Shown here piece after piece: positions 56,101-63,721 of a stretch of DNA of 64,000 bases. The stretch is taken from contig NZ_FMIB01000002.1 in assembly GCF_900091475.1 (NCBI RefSeq), positions 4,340,001 through 4,404,000 on the forward strand, read 5' to 3'. Position 1 is the first letter of the stretch; every line of letters begins with the position of its first letter. The DNA comes from Micromonospora chersina (GTDB lineage: Bacteria; Actinomycetota; Actinomycetes; Mycobacteriales; Micromonosporaceae). The notes beneath the pieces were generated by a model, which saw nothing but the letters and a program-made list of their open reading frames with translations, had not been told where the DNA came from and did not search any database. A program made the position numbers and the translations under genes.

Positions 56101-56196
56101 GGCGAGCGCGGGCACGGGGGTGAACAGGGTGGCGATGCCGAGCACGGCGACGCCGAGGGCGGACACCGAGCGGTGTCTCAGGATCGAGGAAGCCAC
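53122..56196 (-). CDS. Large secreted protein with propeller and two malectin domains
   Basis: A 1024-residue exported protein. A signal peptide (residues 1-32, ending ALAAPAP) leads to an N-terminal propeller (about 40-465) with repeats of the kind VIVGGSFTKAQNRG, VYLAGTFNQVNGTN and VYVGGHFRWSNNP (DUF5122/delta-60-like). Two malectin-type carbohydrate-binding domains follow (about 472-634 and 646-808). The C-terminal region (about 815-1024) has kelch-like repeats (TKRSYDGASTVGNAS; LYKRSFDGTAFGTP). There is no cell-wall anchor, so it may be released or held by sugar binding. The GTG at 56196 follows GGAGT by four bases. A role with the adjacent polysaccharide cluster is likely. Confidence 0.85.
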   Translation of the reverse strand: MASSILRHRSVSALGVAVLGIATLFTPVPALAAPAPDHTTMVSEVPTDKTPNINDGNVVAIYDAGTKVIVGGSFTKAQNRGASTTEVTRKGVLAFDKATGKLDEAFAPVLDGDVTAIIAGPTPGTVYLAGTFNQVNGTNFRKLALLNVADGTPVAGFKGPAFNGTVSDIALVDGRLLVGGIFSTVTATTTRNGLASLNPTTGAVTDYLTVALTENHNWTSTNGGAKAGVGVEKLAVSPDGKHLVVIGNFKKANGAVHDQIVRIDLGDSAATIADWNTDSYSAACKYTAFDSWVRDVQFAPSGKYFVVVTTGASYPGTLCDSAARWETDASGNGQQPTWTNFSGGDTFLSTGISEEAVYVGGHFRWSNNPLARDKAGPGAVPRASIAALDPASGLPLSWNPGRHPRGYGVTEMMVTPEGLWLGSDQEYIGNFDYQRKRLAFFPLTGGNAPHSTSTKGLPGDVYQAGRAAQNEVLYRVNAGGPAIPATDGGPDWAGDSATAPSPYHNTGSSVSTYTTNATFDATVPASTPATLFNAERWDQSTAPDMQWDIPVAAGTRVDVRLYFANRYAKTGVVGARKFDVSVDGVLKLNDFDPVASAGGTDRGTMRSVSVVSDGVVDIDFGRVVENPLIQGIEIVKTAPTPDAADVLYRVNAGGDQLAAPSGPAWATDTALAPSAYHNTGSSVSTYTTDATLDATVPAGTPVALFNSERWDQSTTPDMQWDFPVPAGTPVQVRLYFANRYAKTGVVGARKFDVSVDGVLKLNDFDPVVGAGGTNRGTMRAFALTSDGNIDIDFGRVLENPLVQGIEVVKIPPVPPATTLDSITKRSYDGASTVGNASSVANPDNTKWSTVKGAFWVGGDLFYGVNGDLYKRSFDGTAFGTPKKLDPYHDAKWDLVVTGSAPEGQTYAGMTVNFSAELPNVTAMFYTGGRIYYTLAGQGTLFWRGFAPDTGVVGAERATVTGTTAFADAGGLFLDGSTLYVVSRSTGNLSSMNWSDGAPTGSATVRSGPGVDNVDWRGTSVFVGP
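53765..54785 (-). repeat. Tandem duplicated malectin coding units
   Basis: The segments 54290-54785 and 53765-54265 encode near-identical malectin domains. Stretches such as the ones around 53890-53960 and 54430-54500 are almost identical in DNA as well, including RYAKTGVVGARKFDVSVDGV. This suggests recent duplication or gene conversion inside one gene. Confidence 0.8.
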
Positions 56197-56383
56197 AGGC
56201 TACTCCGGAGGAAATGTCGGAGGCGCTGCGGTCATGGCCGTTACCGGTGCGAGGTGGGGCGCCGTACGGCCGACCGCAGACGTGAGAGCAACACCTTCTC
56301 GCATCCGCCCGTCGCCCGTCCACCCGGGATCGGCCTTTTTGACCGAGGAAACGCCCCAGGTCACACGAAAAGACGAGGGAAGA

Positions 56384-57454
56384 TCATCGACTCGGTACGG
56401 AGGGTGGCGCGGAGGACACGCTGAGGTCCGGCGGCGGGGGGTTGAAGTACGGATCGGTGGCCATCTCGCGGAACACCGCCGCGCTCTCCGGGTCGTTGCC
56501 GAACGTGCTGTCGTACAAGGGTTTCGTGGTCTGCCGGGCGGCGAAGTAGACGGCTGCCTTGATCTGCGGGTGCTTCTTCAGGTACGGGCCGACCTCGCGC
56601 ATCCAGTTGGCCCGCTGGCCGGGCCGGCCCTCCTGGGTGAGCCCGAACTCGCCGATGACCACCGGCCGCGGGTGCTTCTGCGCGAAGGCCATGAAGTGGT
56701 CCATCCGGTCCGTGAAGCTGTTCCACTCCGGGCCGGGATAGACGTCGGCGCAGAGCCAGTCGACCTGGTCGTCGCCCGGGTAGTAGGCGGCGGCGTCCCG
56801 GTCGGGTTCGGCGAAGCCGTCCGCGTGCGGGCACCACACCCAGGCCGCGTTGGTGACGCCGACCTCGGTGAAGATGGCCCGGACGTGCTTCCAGGCGGCG
56901 ACGTAGTCCTCCGGGGAGTGCATGCTGGCGGCCAGGTTCGGCCGGTCCATCTCCCACCGGTAGCGCAGCAGCACCGGCACCCCGAACTCCTTGACGTCGA
57001 CGGCCCGCTGGCGGATCAGCGAGTCGTAGACGCCGCTGACCGTCGACCGGGTGTCGGTGCCCTGCCAGGAGATCATCTGGAGCTTCCCCTGGGCCTGGAA
57101 GGCCCGCTCGGTGGCGCCCGGGAACGCCTCGTTCCACTCGTGGAACATGTGCGCGATGGTCAGCTCGCCGCCGGCCGCGCGGTTGAAGTCGTCGAACGCG
57201 GCCGCCCGCCCGGTGGCGTTGTGGAACTGCGGCTTCACCCAGGCGCCCACCCAGGCGCCCTTCTCCGGCAGTTCCGGCCCGCGCCCGGTGGTCCGGACCG
57301 GGCTGGTCCGGGGCGTCACCGTGGGCGGGGGCGCCGCCGCCGTCGTGCCGCCGTCCGGCCGGTCGGCCGAGCCGACGTCACAGGCCGCCACCGCCGGAAC
57401 GAGGCAGGCCAGGGCGAACACGGCCGCCATCGTCCGTCGTAACCGTCGTACCAC
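56384..57454 (-). CDS. GH26-like glycoside hydrolase lipoprotein
   Basis: A 356-residue exported protein. The signal peptide MAAVFALACLVPAVAAC ends in a lipobox with Cys; a proline/threonine linker follows. The catalytic domain (about 60-335) resembles GH26 beta-mannanase/endoglucanase-like enzymes: GAWVGAWVKPQFHNATG, LRYRWEMDRPN (acid/base Glu region), VDWLCADVYPGPEW and VVIGEFGLTQEG (nucleophile Glu). Both glutamates are in place. The GTG at 57454 follows GAGAGG by five bases. It probably trims or releases the polysaccharide made by the neighbouring cluster; the exact substrate is unknown. Confidence 0.78.
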   Translation of the reverse strand: MVRRLRRTMAAVFALACLVPAVAACDVGSADRPDGGTTAAAPPPTVTPRTSPVRTTGRGPELPEKGAWVGAWVKPQFHNATGRAAAFDDFNRAAGGELTIAHMFHEWNEAFPGATERAFQAQGKLQMISWQGTDTRSTVSGVYDSLIRQRAVDVKEFGVPVLLRYRWEMDRPNLAASMHSPEDYVAAWKHVRAIFTEVGVTNAAWVWCPHADGFAEPDRDAAAYYPGDDQVDWLCADVYPGPEWNSFTDRMDHFMAFAQKHPRPVVIGEFGLTQEGRPGQRANWMREVGPYLKKHPQIKAAVYFAARQTTKPLYDSTFGNDPESAAVFREMATDPYFNPPPPDLSVSSAPPSVPSR

Positions 57455-57588
57455 CGCAACCTCTCCCCAGGATGGTCGCCGGCCCCACGGTCGTCGGCCC
57501 CGGCGGCGCCGCGTCAGCGGAGCGGCGCACCGGGACGGGCGGGCGACCCCTGGCACTCTACCGGCGCGGCGGTCCGGCGCGACGGCCC

Positions 57589-58521
57589 TTACGCGGTGTA
57601 GCCGAGTTCCCTGAGCAGCGGCCCCGCCTCGGCGAGCACGTCGGCGAGGTCCTGTTCGGCCAGTTGCTGACGCCAGCGGCCGACCGAGTTCGGCCGGGCC
57701 TTGGCGAACCGGGCGTGCAGCGCCTCCCGGCCCGCCGGGTCGTCGACCGCCAGGAAGCCGGCGACCACCTCGGCCGCCTCGGCCGGGCGGCTGACGATGT
57801 CCTCGTAGCGGAGGTGCCGGACCCGGTCCGCCGGCACGCCGGCGAGCTGGGCCAGCGCGCTGCTGGTGAAACGACGCCACATCCAGGCCGAGCGGCGCAG
57901 GTCGGAGACCTGGCTGAACTCCTCGCGCCGCTCCGGCTCCACCCAGAACCGGGGCGCGGCCCCCCACGGCGTGCCGCCGCGGCCACTCTTCCCGGTGCCC
58001 GTCGAGGCGGCGTTCAGCCACGGCTGCTCGGCGTGCGACACCGCCACGTCCCGGCCGTCCCGGTAGACGTGCAGGAAGACCGCGTCGGGGAAGACCTCGG
58101 TGAGGAAGGGCACGATGAAGCAGTTCTCCGGGTCCTTCTCGGCGAACCGCAGGCCACCGTGGCCGGAGGCGGCGAGCAGTGCCCCGTAGTAGCCGCGGAA
58201 GTAGCGGGCCGCCCGCTGCGGGGTCCAGGTCCCCTCGTACACGCAGCGGGCCACCGCCTTGGTCAGCCGGGGCTCGAAGTGGTACGACACGTCCGGCAGC
58301 GCGCCCACGCAACTGCCCAGGAACGTGGTGCCGGAGCGGGGCGCGCCCAGGATGAAGATCGGCCGCTCGACCTTGAGGGTGAGCCTGCGGCTGGCGGCCT
58401 CCACCGGCCGCTCCAGCTCCCGGCGTTCCTTCCGGTCCGCCAGCAGGCCGACGGCGGCGAGCTTCGCGGCCTTGACGGTCGACAGGCCGGAGTGCGGGGC
58501 GAGGGGCGTGCTGCTGGTCAT
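57589..58521 (-). CDS. Sulfotransferase A
   Basis: A 310-residue PAPS-dependent sulfotransferase. The 5'-phosphosulfate loop is FILGAPRSGTTFLGS (about residues 56-70), and the 3'-phosphate motif region is LHVYRDGRDVAVSHAEQPW. The N-terminal 50 residues are basic with no clear membrane helix. Such bacterial enzymes sulfate carbohydrates or lipids. It is in the glycan cluster 28 bases from the flippase gene. The ATG at 58521 is used. The acceptor is unknown, but a cell-surface glycan is the best guess from context. Confidence 0.83.
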   Translation of the reverse strand: MTSSTPLAPHSGLSTVKAAKLAAVGLLADRKERRELERPVEAASRRLTLKVERPIFILGAPRSGTTFLGSCVGALPDVSYHFEPRLTKAVARCVYEGTWTPQRAARYFRGYYGALLAASGHGGLRFAEKDPENCFIVPFLTEVFPDAVFLHVYRDGRDVAVSHAEQPWLNAASTGTGKSGRGGTPWGAAPRFWVEPERREEFSQVSDLRRSAWMWRRFTSSALAQLAGVPADRVRHLRYEDIVSRPAEAAEVVAGFLAVDDPAGREALHARFAKARPNSVGRWRQQLAEQDLADVLAEAGPLLRELGYTA

Positions 58522-58549
58522 CGGGGTCCCATCGGTAGGCGGGAACGGG

Positions 58550-60151
58550 TCAGGACTGGGCGGCCGGGTTCGCGCCGGTGCGGTTCCGGCCCCGCCGCAG
58601 CGCGCGCAACGCGTCGAGGTGCAGGGTGGTCCGCCAGCGCCAGGCGCCGGCCAGGTACGCCGCCACGCCGACGGCCGCCACCAGGGCGAGCACCGGCGTC
58701 GGGGCGTCGAGCAGGCTGGCCACCCCGAGCGGCACGCCGAACGCGGCGACGGCGAGCGCCATGGCGGCCCGGGTGCCGGCGCCGAACGGGTGCAGCCGCA
58801 TCGACCACCAGAGCTGGCCCAGCGGCACCAGGTTGGTGACCAGGATGGAGACGGTCCAGGCCAGGGCCGCGCCGAGGATGCCGTACCGCGGGATGAGCAG
58901 GAGGTTGGCGACCACGTTGAGCACCGTGCCGGCCATCGCGTTGTAGAAGGTCCAGGCGGTCCGGCCGGCCATGTTCAGCACCATGTCGACCATGCCGCAG
59001 CCGGTGGCCACCAGCATGGTCAGCGCGAGCAGCAGCACCACCCGGTGACCGTCCCCGTAGCCGGAGCCGAACAGCGCCAGCATCGGCGTGGCGAACGCCG
59101 CGAAGAGCAGGTACGCCGGCCAGGAGAGCAGCACCAGCCACCCGGTCGCGGCCTGGTAGAGCTGCCGCGCCTCGGCCCGGTCGTCGCGGGCGAAGGCGGC
59201 CGCCAGCCGGTGCTGCACCGAGCTGGAGAGCGCGACGCTGGAGAGCTGGCCGAGCGCCAGGAAGCGGGTCGCCGCCGTGTAGATCGCCGCGTCGGCGGGC
59301 CCGCGCAGGGCGCTGAGCAGCACGATGTCCAGTCGCTGCACCACGATCGCGGCCAGGCTGCTGACCGCGCGCGGCCCGGTGAACCGCCAGAACGGCCCGA
59401 CCAGCTCACCGGTCGGCACCGGCCGGGTCACCTGCCGGCCGGCCCGGCGGACCAGCCGGCCCAGCCAGGCCAGCGCCACCACCGCGGCGAGCAGGTAGGG
59501 CACCACCCAGGCCAGCGGCAGCGCCACGGTGGCGGAGAGCCCCAGCCAGGCGGCCACCGCCACGGCCAGGAACTGCACCAGGGTGCGGCCCAGCCGTTCC
59601 ACGGTGAGCAGCGGCCGCATCTGGCCGAAGCCGCGGCAGGCGGCCAGCGCGTAGTCGTTCAGCGCGGCCAGCGGCACGAACGCCAGCAGGATGCGCAGCG
59701 CGGTCACCGCGCCGGGACCGGCCTCCGGCATGGTGACCTCGGCCAGGGCGGGGGCGGCCAGCCAGCCGACCGCGCCGAGCAGCGCGCCGACCGCCAGCAC
59801 CGGCAGCAGCCCGGCCAGGATCGTGCCGCGGATCCGGTCCCGCTGGTCGAGCGTCCGGTGCCGGCTGACGAAGTAGACGGTCCCCACGTCGGTGCCGAGC
59901 CGCGCCGCCGACGCCGCGATCATGAAGGCGCTGGTGGCCGCGAAGAACATGCCGGCCTCGCGGACCGACCAGCCGCGGGCGATGACGATGTTCAGCCCGA
60001 AGCCGGCCACCGCCGCCAGGCCCACACCGACCAGGTTGGCGAAGCCCTGCCGGGCCGCGCCGCCGAGGCCCGCGCCGGGTCCGCCGGCGGCGCCGGTTCC
60101 GCCGGCCGGTGCGGTGAGCGTCGGGGTGCCGCCGGCGTCCGCCCGGGTCAC
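58550..60151 (-). CDS. Polysaccharide flippase (Wzx/MATE-like)
   Basis: A 533-residue membrane protein with about 14 helices, starting near residue 35 (ARQGFANLVGVGLAAVAGFGLNIVIARGW). The pattern SVREAGMFFAATSAFMIAASAARLGTDVGTVYFVSRHR and the later DAAIYTAATRFLALGQLSSVALSSSVQHR are typical of the oligosaccharide flippase branch. It would move lipid-linked repeats across the membrane. The GTG at 60151 overlaps the stop of sulfotransferase B (GTGA), so the two are coupled. The N-terminus is a glycine/alanine-rich tail of about 30 residues. Confidence 0.87.
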   Translation of the reverse strand: MTRADAGGTPTLTAPAGGTGAAGGPGAGLGGAARQGFANLVGVGLAAVAGFGLNIVIARGWSVREAGMFFAATSAFMIAASAARLGTDVGTVYFVSRHRTLDQRDRIRGTILAGLLPVLAVGALLGAVGWLAAPALAEVTMPEAGPGAVTALRILLAFVPLAALNDYALAACRGFGQMRPLLTVERLGRTLVQFLAVAVAAWLGLSATVALPLAWVVPYLLAAVVALAWLGRLVRRAGRQVTRPVPTGELVGPFWRFTGPRAVSSLAAIVVQRLDIVLLSALRGPADAAIYTAATRFLALGQLSSVALSSSVQHRLAAAFARDDRAEARQLYQAATGWLVLLSWPAYLLFAAFATPMLALFGSGYGDGHRVVLLLALTMLVATGCGMVDMVLNMAGRTAWTFYNAMAGTVLNVVANLLLIPRYGILGAALAWTVSILVTNLVPLGQLWWSMRLHPFGAGTRAAMALAVAAFGVPLGVASLLDAPTPVLALVAAVGVAAYLAGAWRWRTTLHLDALRALRRGRNRTGANPAAQS

Positions 60152-61011
60152 CGCCGCCACGACGGCACGCGTCCCCACCAGGTGGCCAGCCGCTCGTCGT
60201 ACGGGGCGAAGTGGTTCTCCAGCCGCGTCCGCAGCTCGGCCGACATGGGCGAGCGGGACCGCGAGTTGTGCTTGCCGAAGGCGATGTCCGCCCACCGGGG
60301 CAGGCCGAGGAAGTCACAGACCGCGTCGAAGGAGGGCCGCGGATCGGCGAAGAAGTCGTCGCTGTCGATCACGTGCAGCCGCTCCCGGCCGACCAGCGCC
60401 TCCAGCCGCTCCACCTGCTCGATGTACCGCCCCCGGGCCAGGTACGCGTTGTGCTGGAGGTGGTGGCTCGCGTACGTCGGGTCGGCGGTCATCCGCTCCC
60501 GCTCGCCCGCCGTCCGCTCCTCCTCCAGCGCCAGCGCCCGCTCGAAGTCCGGCTCGGTCTCGTAGCCCCGGGCCAGCTCGTGGGAGTGCGCCGAGTAGGC
60601 CCGCTCCACCGGGTCGCGGAGCAGCACGAGAAGCTTCACCGAGGGCAGGTCCTTGGCGATCCGCTGCGCCGCCAGCGGGTGGAACATGTAGTACGGGCTC
60701 GACTCGCCGGTGATCCCGCGTACGCCGACCTGCTCCTTCACCGCCTCCGCCTTCGCGGTGGTGGGGAAGTGGCCGAGGTACCAGTTCATTCCGCGGCGGT
60801 AGTCCACGTCGAAGTAGTGCACGCCCTTGTGGTAGGCGGGCGGCAGCACCCCCGGGTGCTGGGAGAGCGTCTTGAACAGCGAGGTGGTGCCGCAGCGCTG
60901 CGCCCCCACGATCAGGAATCCCGGCACCATGCGCGACCCGGCGGTCAGCCGACCGACCGTCCGGCTCACCGACTTCACCGCGCGGAGCGCCTGTTCCTTG
61001 GCCAGCGTCAC
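60148..61011 (-). CDS. Sulfotransferase B
   Basis: A 287-residue sulfotransferase of the heparan-type (Sulfotransfer_1) group. FLIVGAQRCGTTSLFKTLSQHP is the PAPS loop, and LLRDPVERAYSAHSHELARG the 3'-phosphate-binding site. YHKGVHYFDVDYRRG and ITGESSPYYMFHPLAAQRI supply other conserved residues; SPMSAELRTRLENHFAPYDERLATW is the usual C-terminal helix. It differs clearly from sulfotransferase A, so the two probably act on different positions. The GTG at 61011 has GAGGAG seven bases ahead; a GTG at 61032 overlaps the previous stop. Confidence 0.88.
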   Translation of the reverse strand: MTLAKEQALRAVKSVSRTVGRLTAGSRMVPGFLIVGAQRCGTTSLFKTLSQHPGVLPPAYHKGVHYFDVDYRRGMNWYLGHFPTTAKAEAVKEQVGVRGITGESSPYYMFHPLAAQRIAKDLPSVKLLVLLRDPVERAYSAHSHELARGYETEPDFERALALEEERTAGERERMTADPTYASHHLQHNAYLARGRYIEQVERLEALVGRERLHVIDSDDFFADPRPSFDAVCDFLGLPRWADIAFGKHNSRSRSPMSAELRTRLENHFAPYDERLATWWGRVPSWRR

Positions 61012-61028
61012 GTCCCCACTCCTCACTC

Positions 61029-62234
61029 TCACCGGGCCCGACGGGCCAGGTGTTCCTCCACGGCGGGCAGCAGCCAGGCGTCGACGTGCCCCAGTCGCGC
61101 ACCCGCCTCCGCCTGCCGGTCCCGCAGATAGCGGGCCGCCAGCTCAACCAGGTAGAGCACGGCGACCAGGTCGGCGCCCCGCCCGTCGGGGTCGAACGGC
61201 GCGAGCGCCCGGTCCGCCCCGGCGATCAGCGCCCGCGCGGCCTCGACCGGCTCGACCCCGTCGTTGCCGATCGCGGTCTGCACCGCCCGGTGCAACTCGT
61301 CGTAGCCGACCGGCACGTCCGCCTCGAACCGCTCCCAGTCCCAGACCAGCACGCGGCCGTCGGCCAGCACGGCGCTGTTGCCGCCGTTCCAGTCCCCGTG
61401 CCAGGCGCCGAAGGCCACCGTCGGGTCCAGGTCCGCGACCGTCTTGAGCGCCGCGCGCAGCCGCCCGGCCTCCGGTCGCGCGCCGAGCGCGTCCACCGCG
61501 TCGGCCAGCCGGGCCGCGTGGTCGCTCCCCGCCCACGACCGCCGGCGTACGCCGAGACAGCCGGCGACAGCCACCATGGCCGCCCGTTCGGCCGCCTCGG
61601 CGGCGGCCGGGGTGGCCCGGGGCAGCCGCACCGGCAGCGCCTCCTGCACCAGCAGCGCGTGCCCGTGCCAGTCGCCGTGGTGGCGTACCCCGGCGACGGT
61701 GACCGGGCCGAGCGGCAGGTCGGCCAGCCGGCGCAGCGCGTCGGCCTCCGCGTCGACCAGCGCGCGGGTCAGCGGGTCGACGCCGAGCTTCGCGTAGCCG
61801 AGGGCCCGGCCGTCCGGGGCGAGCAGCTGCAGCACCGGCTTGCGGTTCGCCCGGGCCGGCCCGATGTGCAGGCTGACCAGCGCCGGCTCGCCCAGCACCT
61901 CGGCCAGGTACGCGTCCAGCCCGCCGCCGGTCACCACCAGCCGGTCGCGGAACACCACCGGCCCCAGTCCGAGCCGGAACGCGGTGGCCAGCCCCTGCCG
62001 GACCAGCCTGGCCTTGCGGCCGACCGCCTCGGTGGAGTGCCGGACCGCGCTCGCCGCGGCCCGGCCGGAGCCGGTGGGCACCAGGAGCCGGGGGCGGGAC
62101 GCCGAGGGCACCACCACCCAGCCGGCGCCGCCCCTGCGCAGGGCGGGCTCGGCCGGCTCGGGCCAGATCAGCCCGGCCAGCTCACCGAGGTAGGCGGAGC
62201 GGCCGTCGCCGTCCGGGGGTACGCGGAACGCCAT
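61029..62234 (-). CDS. Aminoglycoside phosphotransferase-fold protein
   Basis: A 401-residue protein whose C-terminal half carries an APH/choline-kinase-like active site: FGAWHGDWNGGNSAVL (HGDxxxxN-type catalytic loop) and VLVWDWERFEADVPVGYDEL (metal-binding D-x-D/E). The N-terminal 100 residues (EAVGRKARLVRQGLATAFRLGL) are unusual. It might phosphorylate a sugar, or a lipid head group, during polymer assembly. The ATG at 62234 shares one base with the polymerase/ligase stop (TGATG), so it belongs to the same operon. It is not a resistance enzyme on this evidence. Confidence 0.72.
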   Translation of the reverse strand: MAFRVPPDGDGRSAYLGELAGLIWPEPAEPALRRGGAGWVVVPSASRPRLLVPTGSGRAAASAVRHSTEAVGRKARLVRQGLATAFRLGLGPVVFRDRLVVTGGGLDAYLAEVLGEPALVSLHIGPARANRKPVLQLLAPDGRALGYAKLGVDPLTRALVDAEADALRRLADLPLGPVTVAGVRHHGDWHGHALLVQEALPVRLPRATPAAAEAAERAAMVAVAGCLGVRRRSWAGSDHAARLADAVDALGARPEAGRLRAALKTVADLDPTVAFGAWHGDWNGGNSAVLADGRVLVWDWERFEADVPVGYDELHRAVQTAIGNDGVEPVEAARALIAGADRALAPFDPDGRGADLVAVLYLVELAARYLRDRQAEAGARLGHVDAWLLPAVEEHLARRAR

Positions 62235-63721
62235 CAGTGGTCACCGGCTGCTTCCAGTCGGGCCCGCAGCCCGGCCACGGTGCCCTGGGGTGGCGCCGGC
62301 GCGAGCGCCCGGCGGAGCCGGTCGTTGCGGGCGAGCAGGGCGACCGAGATCAGGCCGTAGGCGAGGGTGGCTTCCAGTGCCCCGTAGGTGAACTGGAAGA
62401 AGAGCATGAGGATGAGCACCAGACTGCCGGCGATGCCGATCGCGCTGTGGTCGCGGCGGTAGCGCCAGAGGCAGTAGAGGAAGAAGCCGTTGTAGCAGAT
62501 CGCGCCCACGTAGCCCTGGCCGACCAGCAGCGCCCAGAGTTGGCCGTTGCTGCCCAGTTCCCGGTTGCCGCACTGCTTGCAGTCGTCGGACTTGCCGATG
62601 GCGATCGACCGGTTGCTGCCGATCAGCGCCCGGTTGCCGCCGTAGCCGAGGATCGGTGAGTGGTTGGCCGCGGTGACCGCGCCCTCGGAGAGGGTGGTGC
62701 GGATGTCGTCGCTGTGCCCGTTCTGGAGTCGCTCGTCGAAGGTGCGGCCCAGTGGTGTGGCGATGATCAGCACCCCGATGAGCCCGACCGCCAGGGCGAG
62801 CCCTCCGAGCACCACCATCCGCCCGCGCAGGGCGAGCCGGACGGCCACGTAGACCGCGGAGATGCCGAGGCCGATCCAGAGGCCGCGGTTGAGCGAGTAG
62901 ATGATCGGGAAGATCGCGGCCAGCGCGATCGCCACGCCGGCCACCCGGCGCAGCGGCCGGCCCAGCACCACCCACCCGACGATCAGCCAGATGAGCAGGA
63001 TCGCCGTGTTCTCGCCCCACGAGTTCGTGTAGGTGAACGGCGCGGACGGCCGGGGCGAGCTGGCCTCGCCCTCGAGCACCTGCTGGACCTGGGCGAACTT
63101 CACGTCCATGAGCGAGGCGACGAAGGGTTGGCTGGCGATCGAGTGCGGCAGGATGAACCGCAGCGGTGCGACGAAGCCGAGGGTCGGGAAGAGCGAGCCG
63201 AGCCAGCCGCCGATCACCACGACCACGCCCATGAACCCGAAGAGCCGGACGACCCGGCGCCGGGACAGCTCGCGCTCGCCGAGGTTGTAGACGTAGAGCA
63301 TGACCACTGTCATGCCGACGAAGTTGGCCAGCCGGATGGCCCAGCCGATGTACCGGCCGCCCCCGCTCGGCGGCAGCGTGTTCGGCGCGGTGAGGCCGAG
63401 CATCGCGGCGGAGAGGACCAGCCAGAGCAGCAGGAGCAGCCAGATCCCGAAGCCGGGCGGCACCCGGACCGGGCCCCGGCGGACCATCTGCACCAGCATC
63501 GGCACCGAGAAGATGACGAAGACGAAGCTGGACACCCCGAGCGCCCACCACAGCGGGTAGAGCACGAAGAGCGCGATCAGCGGCCACGCCGTGGGCAACC
63601 GCAGCGACCAGCCCTTCGGCCGCACCGTGGCCGGCGGGAGCCGGGTCCCGGCGGGCGGCGGTGCCGCCGCGTCGACCGGGGCCGACCCGCGCGCCGGGCG
63701 GGGCGGGGTGACAGTGCTCAT
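62234..63721 (-). CDS. O-antigen ligase / polymerase-like membrane protein
   Basis: A 495-residue protein with about 12 helices. The Wzy_C-type domain spans about residues 255-430 (NTAILLIWLIVGWVVLGRPLRR through a large outside loop with TANHSPILGYGGNRALIGSN and CKQCG). The loop has the conserved R and H residues of ligase/polymerases. A cytosolic, proline-rich N-terminus of about 45 residues precedes it. The ATG at 63721 overlaps the upstream stop (ATGA). It joins repeat units or attaches a glycan outside the membrane. It is the probable polymerase of the cluster. Confidence 0.82.
   Translation of the reverse strand: MSTVTPPRPARGSAPVDAAAPPPAGTRLPPATVRPKGWSLRLPTAWPLIALFVLYPLWWALGVSSFVFVIFSVPMLVQMVRRGPVRVPPGFGIWLLLLLWLVLSAAMLGLTAPNTLPPSGGGRYIGWAIRLANFVGMTVVMLYVYNLGERELSRRRVVRLFGFMGVVVVIGGWLGSLFPTLGFVAPLRFILPHSIASQPFVASLMDVKFAQVQQVLEGEASSPRPSAPFTYTNSWGENTAILLIWLIVGWVVLGRPLRRVAGVAIALAAIFPIIYSLNRGLWIGLGISAVYVAVRLALRGRMVVLGGLALAVGLIGVLIIATPLGRTFDERLQNGHSDDIRTTLSEGAVTAANHSPILGYGGNRALIGSNRSIAIGKSDDCKQCGNRELGSNGQLWALLVGQGYVGAICYNGFFLYCLWRYRRDHSAIGIAGSLVLILMLFFQFTYGALEATLAYGLISVALLARNDRLRRALAPAPPQGTVAGLRARLEAAGDH

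Noticed and set aside
53071..56424. A 1117-residue plus-strand open frame
   Set aside because: Antisense to the malectin gene, with valine/arginine/glycine low complexity and no recognisable domain. The minus strand has a signal peptide and repeated domains.
58259..60565. A 768-residue plus-strand open frame
   Set aside because: Antisense to sulfotransferase A, the flippase and sulfotransferase B. It reads as glycine/arginine/glutamine-rich low complexity.
61029..62234. An aminoglycoside resistance gene
   Set aside because: Only the general kinase fold is shared. It is coupled inside a polysaccharide operon, and the N-terminal part is unlike resistance enzymes.
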